Part shown: piece after piece, positions 42,577 through 54,341 of the stretch | Layout of the letters: every line of letters begins with the position of its first letter | Numbering within the stretch: position 1 is the first letter of the stretch | Assembly: GCA_947483555.1 (NCBI GenBank) | Contig: CANKMW010000024.1 | Coordinates: 30,709-94,708 of the forward strand | DNA: 64,000 nt | Direction of reading: 5' to 3' | From: Myxococcales bacterium | GTDB taxonomy: Bacteria; Myxococcota_A; Polyangia; Haliangiales; Haliangiaceae | Notes under the pieces: generated by a model | Told to the model about the DNA's origin: nothing | Seen by the model: the letters and a program-made list of their open reading frames with translations, nothing else | Databases searched by the model: none | Program-made: the position numbers and the translations under genes

Positions 42577-45177
42577 ATGCATCTAACGGCTCGGTTCATC
42601 CGTTTCCTCGGCAGCATCGTCGTCGGCATCGGGGCGGCGGCGTTCGCCGGTTGCGGCGGCGACGACGGCGCCACCTGCGCGCCCGGCCTGCCGCCCGACG
42701 GTGACGTCACGGGCCACGCGGCGCCGCTCGGGGCCGGACCCACCGAGGCCCGCGCTGGCCGCATCAGGTCGGCGGACCAGTTGCCGGCGACCACGCTCGG
42801 CCTCGCGACCTGGACCGTCGGCGACTACGTGCTCGCCAACGACAAGGTGGCGATGGTCATCGAGGACGTCGGCGACTCGCACCTCTACGATCCATGGGGT
42901 GGGCGCCCGGTCGGCGTCGCCCTGGTCCGCGACGGTGCCCTCGTGTTACCGGCCGACTTCGGCGAGCTGTTCGTGCTGGTCGGCCGCGCCACCGTCGTGA
43001 CCGAGGCGGTCACGGTCGTCAACGACGGCAGCGATGGTGCCGCCGCGGTGATCCGGGCCCGCGGCCGCCTGGCGCCGCTGCCCTTCCTCGATCCCCTGTT
43101 GACCGGGCTGCTCGGCGACAACTTCCGCGACCTGGAAGCGGCGATCGACTACACCCTGGCGCCCGGGGCCGAGGTCGTCGACATCACGCTCCACATCAAC
43201 TCCGGCCGCGACGTCGACGCCGAGTCGGGCACGGTGCTGCACGGCTTCATGTACACCCCCCGCATGCCGGCCGTGGTGCCCGGCATCGGCTTCACCGACA
43301 ACATCAGCGGCGCGGCCTGGGCCCAGTTCGTCGACGACGACGCCGCCGGCTTCGCGTACCAGGCGTCCAGCGGCCCCCTGGGTGGCAGCATCGCGCGCTC
43401 GGGCTTCATCGGCGCCCTCAACGAGACCTACGCCATCCCGCGCTGCGCCCTCACCGTGCGAGCCCACGCCCGCATCGCGATCGGCGGTCCCGGTCTCGAC
43501 GGCCTGGTCGAGACCCGCGGCCGCATCGACGGCGAGCCGCTGCGGGCGGTCACCGGCACCGTCACCGGCGTCCCCGCCGGCGCCGCCGCGCGCGTCCACG
43601 CCGTCGACGCCGCCGGCAGATACCTGACCCGGGCGCCGGTGGGCGCCGGTGGCGGGTTCACCGTCCACGTGCCGGCGGCTGCCGCGATCACGCTCACCGC
43701 GATCACGCCCGCTGGACCGCTCGCCACCGCGCCGGTCGCAGCCGGCGTCACCACCGCGACCATCGCGCTTCCGATCATGGCCACCCTGGTCGTCGACCGC
43801 GTCGTCGACGATCTTGGCGCCACCATCCCGGCACGGATCCAGGTCCTGCCCGAGGCCACCGGCCCCGCGCTGGTCGACATCCCCGACTCGTTCGGTGAAC
43901 CCGAACCGCCCGGCGGCCGCCATGCGGTTCGCTTCCATGACGGCAGCCCGATGCGCATCCCGCTGGTGCCGGGCGCGCACCGGGTGGTGGTGTCACGGGG
44001 CCCCGAGTACGAGCTGTTCGAGCGCGTCATCGACGCCGACGAGGGCATGGACTTCCCGCTGACCCCGGCGCTCGACCGGGTGATCGACACCACGGGCAAG
44101 ATGTGCGGCGACTTCCACATCCACACCATCCGCAGCAACGACGCCGAGGACGACGCGACCTACAAGGTGCAGAGCGCGATGGCCGACGGGGTCGAGATCC
44201 TGGTCCGCTCGGATCATGAATGGGTCGACGACTTCCAGCCGCTGATCGACCAGCGCGGCTGGGACGCGTGGGCGATGGGCGTCGGCTCGATCGAGATGAC
44301 CAGCTTCGAGATCTGGGGCCACATGGGCGTGTTCCCGCTCGATCCCGATCCGACCCGGGTCAACAACGGCGCCCCGCCGTGGCAGGCCTTCCCGACCGCG
44401 GCGTCGCCCGACGGCGAGGTGGTCACGCTCGGTCCGGTCGAGGTGTTCGACGCCACGCGCGCTCGCCCCGAGCGACCCACGATCATCATCAATCACCCCC
44501 AGGGCAGCACCAACTACTTCGGCTACGTCGGGCTCGATCCCCTGTCCGGTCTGGTCGGCTCGCCCGAGTACTGGGACGAAGCCTTCACGCTGGTCGAGGT
44601 CTTCAACGACCAGGGATGGCTGCAGGCCCGCAACGGCACGGTGGCGAGCTGGTTCGCGATCCTCGACAGCGGGCGGCCGGTGTTCGCGGTCGGCTCGTCG
44701 GACAGCCACGGCGTCCGCGGCTCGCCGGTCGGCTATCCCCGCACCTGCATCCGGCTCGGCACCGACGACCCGCGCCAGGTCAACGGCGACATGATCCGCG
44801 ATCAGCTCGCCGCGGGCCGCGCCACCGTCTCGGGCGGCATCTACGTCGACACCGCGGTCGGCAGCGCCCAGCCCGGCGACAGCGTCGCCAGCGGGGCCCG
44901 CGCCGACGTGGCGATCCAGGTCCAGGCCGCCAGCTGGGTCGACGTCGACACCATCGAGGTGGTGGTCGATGGCGAGACCGTCGCGACCATCGCCGTGACG
45001 CCGGCCGACGCCGATCCGCTCAACGCCGCGGTGCGCTGGCAGGACGTGGTGCCCATCGACGTCGCCGCCGGTGGAAGCTGGGTCGTGGTCGCGGCGTATG
45101 GCGGCGACGATCTGGCCCCGGTGCATCCCGGCCGCGCCGCGTTCGGCGTCACCAACCCGATCTTCTTGACGCGCTAG
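42577..45177 (+). CDS. CehA/McbA-like PHP metallohydrolase lipoprotein
   Basis: An 866-residue lipoprotein (lipobox FAGC, Cys26). The N-terminal 500 residues are beta-rich, including a carboxypeptidase-regulatory-like repeat region (VTGTVTGVPAGAAARVHAVD, VVDRVVDDLGATIPARIQVL). The C-terminal PHP domain of the CehA/McbA type has GDFHIHTIRSNDAEDD (about 510), LVRSDHEWVDDF (about 545), IINHPQGSTNYFGY (about 640) and AVGSSDSHGVRGSPVG (about 705), which supply the His/Asp metal ligands. Named members hydrolyse carbamate esters, but most of the family is uncharacterised, so the substrate is open. Being lipid-anchored, it acts outside the cytoplasm, unlike the PHP protein at 34004. Confidence 0.8.
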   Translation: MHLTARFIRFLGSIVVGIGAAAFAGCGGDDGATCAPGLPPDGDVTGHAAPLGAGPTEARAGRIRSADQLPATTLGLATWTVGDYVLANDKVAMVIEDVGDSHLYDPWGGRPVGVALVRDGALVLPADFGELFVLVGRATVVTEAVTVVNDGSDGAAAVIRARGRLAPLPFLDPLLTGLLGDNFRDLEAAIDYTLAPGAEVVDITLHINSGRDVDAESGTVLHGFMYTPRMPAVVPGIGFTDNISGAAWAQFVDDDAAGFAYQASSGPLGGSIARSGFIGALNETYAIPRCALTVRAHARIAIGGPGLDGLVETRGRIDGEPLRAVTGTVTGVPAGAAARVHAVDAAGRYLTRAPVGAGGGFTVHVPAAAAITLTAITPAGPLATAPVAAGVTTATIALPIMATLVVDRVVDDLGATIPARIQVLPEATGPALVDIPDSFGEPEPPGGRHAVRFHDGSPMRIPLVPGAHRVVVSRGPEYELFERVIDADEGMDFPLTPALDRVIDTTGKMCGDFHIHTIRSNDAEDDATYKVQSAMADGVEILVRSDHEWVDDFQPLIDQRGWDAWAMGVGSIEMTSFEIWGHMGVFPLDPDPTRVNNGAPPWQAFPTAASPDGEVVTLGPVEVFDATRARPERPTIIINHPQGSTNYFGYVGLDPLSGLVGSPEYWDEAFTLVEVFNDQGWLQARNGTVASWFAILDSGRPVFAVGSSDSHGVRGSPVGYPRTCIRLGTDDPRQVNGDMIRDQLAAGRATVSGGIYVDTAVGSAQPGDSVASGARADVAIQVQAASWVDVDTIEVVVDGETVATIAVTPADADPLNAAVRWQDVVPIDVAAGGSWVVVAAYGGDDLAPVHPGRAAFGVTNPIFLTR

Positions 45178-45182
45178 CGATC

Positions 45183-45188
45183 TACACT
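45183..45188 (+). promoter_or_regulatory. Putative leaderless -10 element for the acyl-CoA synthetase
   Basis: TACACT lies 9 nt before ATG 45198, directly after the stop of the CehA-like gene. Confidence 0.45.
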
Positions 45189-45197
45189 CGCGGGCCC

Positions 45198-47063
<1,866 letters not shown>

Positions 47064-47105
47064 ACGATCCCACCCCTTGAATCCCGGTCACGCGCCGGGG
47101 TGCGC

Positions 47106-47111
47106 TAACCT
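47106..47111 (+). promoter_or_regulatory. Putative leaderless -10 element for the patatin gene
   Basis: TAACCT lies 9 nt before GTG 47121. Confidence 0.45.
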
Positions 47112-47120
47112 TGGTGCGCC

Positions 47121-48689
47121 GTGCCCACGGTTTTGTACCTGGCTCCTGATGTGTCCTCGACCTCGACCAACGAGCTCGACGTGCGGGGTCATCCTGCCCG
47201 ACCGGCTCCGGCCGGCATGTCGGTCGAGCACGTCACCGACGTCGCCACGGCGGTGCGCCGGACCCTCGAGGCCCACTACGACTGCGTCCTGATCGAGGTC
47301 GGCCCGGGCGTCGTCCGTGGCGGCCGACCGATGGCGCTCCTCGATGGCTTCCTCGACGGCCACCGCGGCGAGCGCGATCGCGAGCGCCGCTTTCGCCGCG
47401 ACCGCGTGCTCGCGGTGCTGCCGCCGATGACCGAGCTGGCCCGCGACGCCATCCTGTTCGAGCTCGGCCAGCGTCGGATCGGCGGCTGGCTCCCGACCCC
47501 GACCCGGGCCGCCCTGGCCGCGCGCGTGACCGAGCTGGTCCGAGCGCCGGCGAGCAAGAAGGCGCTGTGCGCCGCCGGCGGCGGCATCACCGGCGTCTAC
47601 TACGAGCTCGGTGTCCTGCGCTGCCTCGAGGACGCCTTCAGCGGCTTCAGCATGCACGACTTCGATCTCTACTTCGGCATCAGCGCCGGCGCGATCGTCA
47701 CCTCGCTGGTCGCCAACCGCATCGAGCTCGACCGCTGCCTGCACGAGGTCAACCCCGGCAATCGCGACGGCTTCGATCTCGAGCTCGGCCTGCGCGATCT
47801 CGCGCTCCGCGACCTGCCGGCCCGGGTGTGCTCGGTCGGCCAGCACCTGCGCGACTACCGCGACCGCGTCCGCCACGGCGAGGAGCGCCTGAGCCTGACC
47901 GGCGCGCTGTCGCAGCTCGCGGCGCTGTTCGGACCGTTCTTCTCGGCGGCCGACAAGCAGCGCCGGCTCGCCGACCTGTTCGCCGAGCCCGGGCGCAGCG
48001 ACGACTTCCGCCAGCTGCGGCGCCGGCTCTACATCGGCGCCACCGATCAGGATCGCCGCGAGCACGTCCTGTTCGGCTCGCCCGGCGTCGATCACGTGCC
48101 GATCAGCCGCGCGGTGCTGGCGTCGGCGGCCATCCATCCGTTCCTGACCTCGGTCACCATCGACGGCCGCCGCTACACCGACGGCTTCGTCACCCGCACC
48201 ACCAACATCGCGTCGGCGGTCGAGCACGGCGCCAACCTGGTGGTCCTGGTCGATCCGTTCCTGCCCCTCATCTCCGACGACCCCGGCTTCAACCATCGCC
48301 ATAGCCTGCTGTGGGTGCTGGTCCAGGACTACAAGACCGTGGCCTACACGCGCTACGAGCATGCGGCGGCGGCGCTGCACGAGACTCACCCGGCGGTGAC
48401 CGTGGTCTCGTTCCTGCCGTCCAACCGGATGCGACGCCTGCTGGCCACCAACCCGATCGCGACCGCCAACTTCGATCCGATCGTGACCCAGGCCTACGCG
48501 TCGACGTTTCGCCGCCTCGAGCGCATGGCCTACCGGCTCGGCCCGGCGCTGGCCGAGCACGGCATCGAGCTCACGCTCGAGACCGCGGCGCGCAAGGTCC
48601 GCCTCCTCGATGCCTCGCCAGCACCACGGGCCGAGATCCTGTGCGTCGGGCAGCTGGCACCGCGCCGCGCGGCCGCCGTCGCCGCCTGA
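47121..48689 (+). CDS. Patatin-like phospholipase
   Basis: A 522-residue serine lipase/acyl hydrolase. The patatin signature is complete: oxyanion loop CAAGGGITGVYYELG (about residues 152-166), nucleophile elbow GISAG (Ser188) and catalytic DGF (Asp354 in YTDGFVTRT). A roughly 145-residue N-terminal region (STSTNELDVRGHPARPAPAG, HYDCVLIEVGPGVVRGGRPM) has a response-regulator-like look, with LIEVGPGVV in place of the phosphoacceptor strand, but is not a clear domain. There is no signal peptide, so the enzyme acts inside or at the inner membrane face. GTG 47121 follows TAACCT by 9 nt. A kinase gene follows after 20 bp. Confidence 0.87.
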   Translation: MPTVLYLAPDVSSTSTNELDVRGHPARPAPAGMSVEHVTDVATAVRRTLEAHYDCVLIEVGPGVVRGGRPMALLDGFLDGHRGERDRERRFRRDRVLAVLPPMTELARDAILFELGQRRIGGWLPTPTRAALAARVTELVRAPASKKALCAAGGGITGVYYELGVLRCLEDAFSGFSMHDFDLYFGISAGAIVTSLVANRIELDRCLHEVNPGNRDGFDLELGLRDLALRDLPARVCSVGQHLRDYRDRVRHGEERLSLTGALSQLAALFGPFFSAADKQRRLADLFAEPGRSDDFRQLRRRLYIGATDQDRREHVLFGSPGVDHVPISRAVLASAAIHPFLTSVTIDGRRYTDGFVTRTTNIASAVEHGANLVVLVDPFLPLISDDPGFNHRHSLLWVLVQDYKTVAYTRYEHAAAALHETHPAVTVVSFLPSNRMRRLLATNPIATANFDPIVTQAYASTFRRLERMAYRLGPALAEHGIELTLETAARKVRLLDASPAPRAEILCVGQLAPRRAAAVAA

Positions 48690-48695
48690 TCGGAG

Positions 48696-48701
48696 TATCC
48701 T
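48696..48701 (+). promoter_or_regulatory. Putative leaderless -10 element for the kinase at 48710
   Basis: TATCCT lies 8 nt before ATG 48710 and overlaps the region just after the patatin stop. Confidence 0.5.
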
Positions 48702-48709
48702 CACCACCG

Positions 48710-51700
48710 ATGCCGAGCGGCGACGAGCTGGCGGAGACCGCCGACACCGGAAGCGCGCAGCCGCCCAGCAGCGGCCAGCCGCCGCGGTCGGGCGACACCA
48801 TCGGTCGCTACGTGATCGAACGCGTGCTCGGCGCCGGCGGCATGGGCGTCGTCTACGCGGCGCACGATCCGGACCTCGATCGCCGGGTCGCGCTCAAGCT
48901 GCTCCACGAGGGCGGCGCCGGTCCCGAGGCCCGCACCCGGTTGCTCCGCGAGGCGCGGGCGATGGCCAAGATCAGCCATGCCAACGTGATCACCGTGTAC
49001 GAGGTCGGCACCGCCGCCGGCGTCGACTTCGTGGCGATGGAGCTGATCGAGGGCACCAACCTGGCCACCTGGCTGCGCACCTCGACGCGCCCGGCCGCCG
49101 CGGTGTTGCCGGTGTTCCGCGCCGCCGGCCGCGGCCTCGCCGCCGCGCACGCCACCGGCCTGGTGCACCGCGACTTCAAACCCGCCAACGTGCTGCTCGG
49201 CACCGGCGGCAAGGTGGTGGTGACCGATTTCGGGCTGGCCCGCGCCTTCGATGATGGCGGCGGCACCAGCCCATCGATGCCGGGGCGGCCTTCGGACGAC
49301 GTCGCGACCGCGCCGCTGGCCGGCCCGGCGACGCGCCCGGCCCGGGTCGACGCGCTCGACGAGACTCACGAAGCGGCCCCGACGCCGGCACCGCCGAGCA
49401 CGCGATCGCCGCGCACCGACTCGGCCGATCTGTCGAGCACGATCACGCGCACCGGCACCCTGCTCGGGACCCCGGCGTACATGGCCCCGGAACAGTTCGC
49501 CGGCGACGTCGCCGGACCGAAGGCCGACCAGTACGCCTTCGCGGTCGCGTTGTGGGAGGGGCTGGCCGGAGCCCGTCCGTTCCGCGGCACGTCGTTCGAC
49601 GAGCTCAAGCAAGCGGTCGAGCGCGGCACCGCCGTCGATGGCGAGCGCATCCCACGCCGGCTGCGGGCGGTGATCGCGCGCGGCCTGGCCCGCGATCCCG
49701 CCGCGCGCTGGCGCGACGTCGACGAGCTGCTGGCGGCGCTCGATCGCGCCGAGCGCCGGCCACGCCAGCTGGCGATCGCCGCCGCCGCGGTGACCGTCGC
49801 TGGCGGCCTCGCCGCGCTGGTCGCCTTCGGCCCCGGTCGCGACCGCACCACCGCGCCGCCCGCCGTCGTCTGTGGGATCACCGATGCCGACTTCGACGAG
49901 GCATGGTCGGCCCCGATCGCCGCCCGCATCGACGCCCACTTCGCGGGCGACCCGGCGTGGAAGACCCACCAGGGCGACATCGACCGCTTCGCCGCCAGCT
50001 GGCGAGCCGAGCGCGCCGACGCCTGTTCCGACCCTTCGAAACGCGAATATCACGGCCGGATCGGCTGTCTGCTCGCGGTCCGCGACGAGCTGTCGGCCAT
50101 CACCACGCTGGCCGAGTCGCTGCCCATCGAGGCCATGCGCGGCGCCGCGATCGCCGAGATCCTGTCCGACCCGACCAGCTGCCGCTCGGGCGTGGCGGCG
50201 GCCCGACCGCGTCTCCCCGACGATCCCGCCGAGCGCGCCGCGCTCAGCGCGATCTACCGCGATTCCTCCATCGCGACCATGGCGGCCCGCGCCGGCGACG
50301 CCCCCCGGGCCCGCGCCGCCGCCGCCGCCGCGGTCGAACGGGCGCGGGCTGGAGACAACGCCCTCGGGGTGGCGGCCGCACTGCATGCGGCGGCCGTCGT
50401 CGAGCACATCTCGGGCGACTGCGCCAAGGCCGAACCGCTCTACGCCGAGACCGCGATCGCGGCCGAGCGCGCCCAGGCCGGCGGCGTGCGGGCGATGGCG
50501 AAGATCGGCGAGCTCGAGTGCTTCATGGGTCGCAGCTCCGATCTCGACGCGATCCGCGCGCTGGCCGACCAGACCGAGGCCGCCGTCGATGGCGCCGGCG
50601 GCGATCGCAACCTGCGCGCGGTGTTCGACATGAACCTGGCGGCGATCGACGCGCTGGCCGGGGACCTCGACACCGCCATCGAACGGGTCGCGGGGTCGCG
50701 CCAGGTCTTCCTCGAGGCCAACGACCCACGGCGGGTGTCGTCCGCGGCTGACCGCGAGGCCACGCTGCGCAGCTTCCGCAACGCGCCCGGAGACGGCGCC
50801 CGCGCGCTCGAGCTGGTCCGCGACGCCGCCGCCGCCGCGGTCGCCAAGTTCGGGCCCGAGCACCCGATCAGCCGCGACGCCCGCGTCCGCCTCGCCTACG
50901 AGCTGCTGGCCCGCGAGCCCGATCAGGCGCGGGCGATGTTCGCCGCCCTGGCCGCGACCCGGCCGCCGCCGTCGGCCGACGATCCACCCCGCGACACCTC
51001 GGCGCGCGCCTTCGGCCGCGTCCTCGGCCCCGACGGCGCACCGGCCGCCGGCGCCCGCGTCAACGCCGGCCTGTTCCTCTTGTGCAGCGACGACGGCGTG
51101 CCGCTGCCGATCGACATGATCGAAGCCCAGCCACCGGTGATCGTCGTGACCGACGCCGACGGTCGCTTCGACGTCAAGGTGCCGCGCGAGGCGGTCGTGG
51201 TCGCCGACCTCGGCGACCTGCGCGCGCCGGTCGCCGTCGCCGGTGACCGTGAGCTGACCTTGCGGCTCGGTCCGGCGCTCGGCGCCAGCGGCACGATCAC
51301 CGTCATCCCGGCCTCACCACCGCCCGGCTCCGAGCGAGCGACGGCGCTGGCAGCGCGCGCGACCCGGCCCGACGCGCTGGTGATCGGTAGCGGCGCGGCG
51401 TTCCTCTATCAGTGCGCGAGCCGCCGCGATGACGCCGGCAACTGGTCGATCCACGGCTTGCCCGCCGATCGCCGGCTCCGGGTCGGGGTCGCCGTCACCA
51501 CCGGCCTTGGCGATCGCCTGGTGGTCAGCGAGCCCGTGCGCGCCGAGGCGTCGCCCAGACCGATCGCCCTGACCCTCGACCTGCGCGGCGCCGCGCTCGA
51601 CGTGATCGTGCGCGCCGACCGCGCGGCGCCGATCCCCACCGCCGGGGTGTTCCTGTTCGGCGCCCGGCTGGCCCCGCTGCCGCGCAACGGGGTCGAGATG

Positions 51701-52015
51701 CGCGACGCGGTCGGCGCGGTGTCCCGCTCCAGCGTCGCCAACGCCGCGCCGGTGGTGGACGCCACCCGCACCGGTGCCGGCGCGGCGCTGTACCAGCCCG
51801 GAGACATCCACGCTCGCTTCGCCGCCTTCGCGCCCGGCCCGGTGACCGTGTGCGTGATGCCCCTCGCTGGTGACGTCCGCGACGACACCTTCATGCGCTC
51901 GCTGTGGGGCGCCGACGACCTCGACGTGCGCTGCCGCGTGATCGAGGTCGCCGCCGCGCCCGCGGTTCAGGCCTTCGTCGTCGAGACGCCGCCGATGCGG
52001 CGCCTCGGTCCGTGA
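48710..52015 (+). CDS. Transmembrane Ser/Thr protein kinase with TPR-like and carboxypeptidase-regulatory-like C-terminus
   Basis: An 1101-residue eukaryote-type kinase: glycine loop GAGGMGVVYAAHDP, Lys63 in VALKLLHEG, HRDFKPANVLL (Asp155), DFGLARAF (Asp173) and GTPAYMAPEQF. As in the other kinase of this window, DFG and APE are separated by a long low-complexity insertion (about 80 residues of Thr/Ser/Pro-rich sequence). One membrane helix lies at about 353-373. Outside it, residues 385-760 form a helical TPR-like region common in myxobacterial kinases (MAARAGDAPRARAAAAAAVE, CAKAEPLYAETAIAAERAQ). The final part (about 765-1101) has beta domains of the carboxypeptidase-regulatory type (GRVLGPDGAPAAGARVNAG, VVTDADGRFDVKVP). 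ATG 48710 is fixed by the preceding TATCCT hexamer. Confidence 0.9.
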   Translation: MPSGDELAETADTGSAQPPSSGQPPRSGDTIGRYVIERVLGAGGMGVVYAAHDPDLDRRVALKLLHEGGAGPEARTRLLREARAMAKISHANVITVYEVGTAAGVDFVAMELIEGTNLATWLRTSTRPAAAVLPVFRAAGRGLAAAHATGLVHRDFKPANVLLGTGGKVVVTDFGLARAFDDGGGTSPSMPGRPSDDVATAPLAGPATRPARVDALDETHEAAPTPAPPSTRSPRTDSADLSSTITRTGTLLGTPAYMAPEQFAGDVAGPKADQYAFAVALWEGLAGARPFRGTSFDELKQAVERGTAVDGERIPRRLRAVIARGLARDPAARWRDVDELLAALDRAERRPRQLAIAAAAVTVAGGLAALVAFGPGRDRTTAPPAVVCGITDADFDEAWSAPIAARIDAHFAGDPAWKTHQGDIDRFAASWRAERADACSDPSKREYHGRIGCLLAVRDELSAITTLAESLPIEAMRGAAIAEILSDPTSCRSGVAAARPRLPDDPAERAALSAIYRDSSIATMAARAGDAPRARAAAAAAVERARAGDNALGVAAALHAAAVVEHISGDCAKAEPLYAETAIAAERAQAGGVRAMAKIGELECFMGRSSDLDAIRALADQTEAAVDGAGGDRNLRAVFDMNLAAIDALAGDLDTAIERVAGSRQVFLEANDPRRVSSAADREATLRSFRNAPGDGARALELVRDAAAAAVAKFGPEHPISRDARVRLAYELLAREPDQARAMFAALAATRPPPSADDPPRDTSARAFGRVLGPDGAPAAGARVNAGLFLLCSDDGVPLPIDMIEAQPPVIVVTDADGRFDVKVPREAVVVADLGDLRAPVAVAGDRELTLRLGPALGASGTITVIPASPPPGSERATALAARATRPDALVIGSGAAFLYQCASRRDDAGNWSIHGLPADRRLRVGVAVTTGLGDRLVVSEPVRAEASPRPIALTLDLRGAALDVIVRADRAAPIPTAGVFLFGARLAPLPRNGVEMRDAVGAVSRSSVANAAPVVDATRTGAGAALYQPGDIHARFAAFAPGPVTVCVMPLAGDVRDDTFMRSLWGADDLDVRCRVIEVAAAPAVQAFVVETPPMRRLGP

Positions 52016-52025
52016 TGGCGCCGGG

Positions 52026-53708
52026 TCACAGCTCGTGCGGCATCGCGCGCCGCGGGGCGCGGAAGTAGCGCAGCGGCGAGTACGACAAGAAGTTCGACAC
52101 CCGCGACGTGTACAGATCGGCGTAGTCGCCGACCTGCTCACCGAAGCGCGAGTTCTCGTTGCCCTCGCGCAGCACCGATCCCCAGTAGGGGTTGAACGCC
52201 CGCTCGGTGGCGTCCTCGAGCAACTCGACCTCCTCGGCCATCAGGCGGGCCCGATCGCGCAGGCTGTCGAGGTTGGACTTGGTCTGCCGCTTGGCCTCCT
52301 CGAGGCGGGTGCGCAGGTTGGGCGCCAGCGTCGGCAGCGGCCGCGGCGGTGGCTCGGGAGGCATCGGCGGCTCGGGGCGCCCCATCGGCGCGATCAGGTG
52401 TGGCCCACGGTCGGCGCCGAAGCCGACCGTGGCGCCGGCGACCAGCGCGCCCAGCGGTGGCGGCGGCGGCGCGATCATCGCCGCGGCGGCGAGCGTGTTG
52501 GCCTCGTCGACCAGGCGCTGCATGCGCTTGAGGCGCAGGGCCTGGAAGTCGATCTCCGATTCCAGATTTCGGCGCCGCCGATCGAGCAGGTCGAGGTCGC
52601 GGAGCTGGCCATCGAGGCGCTCGCCGACCGCCAGCTCGCCGTCGAGCTCCTGGATGATCATCGCGGTGCGCCACATGTACGCCTTGCGCAGGCGCAGGAT
52701 GTCACCGTAGATGTGGTCGCCGATGTACAGCACGTTCTCGCCGCGGATGCCGGTCATCTGCTCGAACGCGACCACGTTGCCGCCCTGGTAGACCTTGTCG
52801 CGGCCGAACGACTTGACCTCGGTGGACAGCTGGCGACCGGTCGCCGGATCGATGGCCACGAACGGCCGCTGCTCGTTGAAGAACAACGGCTTCTGGCCAC
52901 CGACGATCACGACGTCGAAGTAGTTGCGCCAGCTCGGGTACGGCGTCCGGGCGCCGTCGAGCAGGTAGCTCATGACCGCGTCGGTGTAGTCGTAGAGGGA
53001 GTTGGTGAGCAGGAACAGCTTCTTGCCCGAGCTGCGCAGCTTGTGCAGGGTCTCGGCCAGATCCGCGTCCTTGACCACGTACTCGGGCAGCGCCTTCTTG
53101 ATGACACTCTTGAGGGTGTCGTCGCGGTGGGCCTCGTCGATCGACAGCCGGATGTCGCCGAACAGCTTGTCGTGATCGACGTCGGTGACCGGACCGCGGG
53201 CCTCGAGCCAGTCGAGCAAGGTGACGTACATGACCACCTCGGGCAGACCGAACAGGGTGTCGATCCACTCGTAGCGATCGCTCGACAGGTTGACCTTCTC
53301 GTTGCGGTAGAGCTGCTTGCGCTGCTCGGGATCGAGCTTGCGCGAGCCGTGGAAGCAGCGGCCGACGTGGCTGTGGCGGTCCATCTTGAAGATGTTGCCG
53401 AGCTGGCGGTCGACCATCAGGCCGCGGATCGCCCACAGCGGGTCGTAGTGCAGGGCGCGGATCTCCTCCGGGTAGCCGCGGCCCTCGATGAGCTTGGTCA
53501 GGGTCAGGTCGATCGACAGCCGCTCCATGCGCTCCTGGTGGTAGAGCGCGAGCGTGTAGTCCATGTCGAACCCGATCATCTCGACCTGATCCATCCGTAG
53601 ATTGCGGTTACAGAACACGCGGTGACGGCGGGCGACGTCGATCTCGGTGCGGACCTCGGAGAGGACCTGACCGACCTGAGCGTCGAGGTCGGGAGCAAAC
53701 GCAGGCAT
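52026..53708 (-). CDS. HAD-superfamily cytosolic 5'-nucleotidase (IG type, cN-II-like)
   Basis: A 560-residue HAD hydrolase of the purine 5'-nucleotidase family. The nucleophile motif is [13 protein letters not shown] (Asp48, Asp50); motif II is [13 protein letters not shown], motif III lies near VGGQKPLFF, and motif IV is [19 protein letters not shown]. Family members dephosphorylate IMP and GMP. The last 190 residues form an Arg/Glu-rich helical region and a Pro-rich stretch not needed for the HAD fold. The start ATG 53708 is set by TACACT 8 nt upstream. It is divergent, across 27 bp, from a hypoxanthine phosphoribosyltransferase, the enzyme that catalyses the opposite half of the IMP/hypoxanthine cycle, which strengthens the assignment. 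Confidence 0.88.
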   Translation of the reverse strand: MPAFAPDLDAQVGQVLSEVRTEIDVARRHRVFCNRNLRMDQVEMIGFDMDYTLALYHQERMERLSIDLTLTKLIEGRGYPEEIRALHYDPLWAIRGLMVDRQLGNIFKMDRHSHVGRCFHGSRKLDPEQRKQLYRNEKVNLSSDRYEWIDTLFGLPEVVMYVTLLDWLEARGPVTDVDHDKLFGDIRLSIDEAHRDDTLKSVIKKALPEYVVKDADLAETLHKLRSSGKKLFLLTNSLYDYTDAVMSYLLDGARTPYPSWRNYFDVVIVGGQKPLFFNEQRPFVAIDPATGRQLSTEVKSFGRDKVYQGGNVVAFEQMTGIRGENVLYIGDHIYGDILRLRKAYMWRTAMIIQELDGELAVGERLDGQLRDLDLLDRRRRNLESEIDFQALRLKRMQRLVDEANTLAAAAMIAPPPPPLGALVAGATVGFGADRGPHLIAPMGRPEPPMPPEPPPRPLPTLAPNLRTRLEEAKRQTKSNLDSLRDRARLMAEEVELLEDATERAFNPYWGSVLREGNENSRFGEQVGDYADLYTSRVSNFLSYSPLRYFRAPRRAMPHEL

Positions 53709-53716
53709 CCACCAAA

Positions 53717-53722
53717 AGTGTA
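53717..53722 (-). promoter_or_regulatory. Putative leaderless -10 element for the 5'-nucleotidase
   Basis: TACACT on the minus strand lies 8 nt before ATG 53708, one base from the opposite hexamer at 53724-53729. Confidence 0.5.
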
Positions 53723-53723
53723 T

Positions 53724-53729
53724 TACATT
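53724..53729 (+). promoter_or_regulatory. Putative leaderless -10 element for hpt
   Basis: TACATT lies 6 nt before ATG 53736. With 53717-53722 it forms a bidirectional promoter in a 27-bp intergenic region. Confidence 0.5.
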
Positions 53730-53735
53730 CCGGCC

Positions 53736-54308
53736 ATGGCCGCGCCGCCGACCCCACCTGCTTGGAACCGAGCCGCCGATCCGTTCGTGGAGCTGGTCTC
53801 GGCCGACGCCATCACCCGCCGGGTCGCCGAGCTGGGCGCCACCATCACCGCCGACTACCGCGCCATCGGCGCCGGCGAGGACGTGGTCGTGATCGGCGTG
53901 CTCAAGGGCTCGGTGATCTTCATGTCCGACCTGATCCGCCAGGTGGCGTTGCCGCTCACCGTCGACTTCATCGGCGTCGCCAGCTACGGCGACGCCACGG
54001 TGTCCTCGGGCGTGGTGCAGATCACCCAGGACCTGACCCGGCCGATCGAGGGCAAACACGTGCTGGTGGTCGAGGACATCGTCGACACCGGCCACACGGT
54101 TCACTACCTGATGGCCAACCTGGCGACCCGCAATCCGGCCAGCATCAAGCTGTGCTCGTTGCTCCACAAGCCGGATCGCGCCGAGCGCGAGGTCCACATC
54201 GACTACCTGGGGTTCACGATCCCCAACAAGTTCGTGGTCGGCTACGGGCTCGACGTCGCCCAGCGCTACCGCAACCTGCCGTTCATCGGCTACGTCGCCC
54301 AGCCCTAG
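53736..54308 (+). CDS. hpt: Hypoxanthine phosphoribosyltransferase
   Basis: A 190-residue purine salvage enzyme that makes IMP (and usually GMP) from hypoxanthine/guanine and PRPP. The PRPP-binding loop is [17 protein letters not shown] (about residues 109-125). The N-terminal [17 protein letters not shown] and the flexible-loop region [16 protein letters not shown] match the family, and the base-binding end has [20 protein letters not shown]. Length is normal apart from about 15 extra N-terminal residues. It shares a divergent promoter with the 5'-nucleotidase, so salvage and breakdown of purine nucleotides may be coregulated. The diguanylate cyclase gene follows 33 bp downstream. Confidence 0.94.
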   Translation: MAAPPTPPAWNRAADPFVELVSADAITRRVAELGATITADYRAIGAGEDVVVIGVLKGSVIFMSDLIRQVALPLTVDFIGVASYGDATVSSGVVQITQDLTRPIEGKHVLVVEDIVDTGHTVHYLMANLATRNPASIKLCSLLHKPDRAEREVHIDYLGFTIPNKFVVGYGLDVAQRYRNLPFIGYVAQP

Positions 54309-54341
54309 CCGCGCCGTGATGCCATCCGCGATGACCCGCGA

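Noticed and set aside
42577..45177. CehA-like protein as a DNA polymerase or histidinol-phosphatase PHP enzyme
   Set aside because: It is a lipoprotein with a CehA/McbA-type C-terminus and no polymerase domains.
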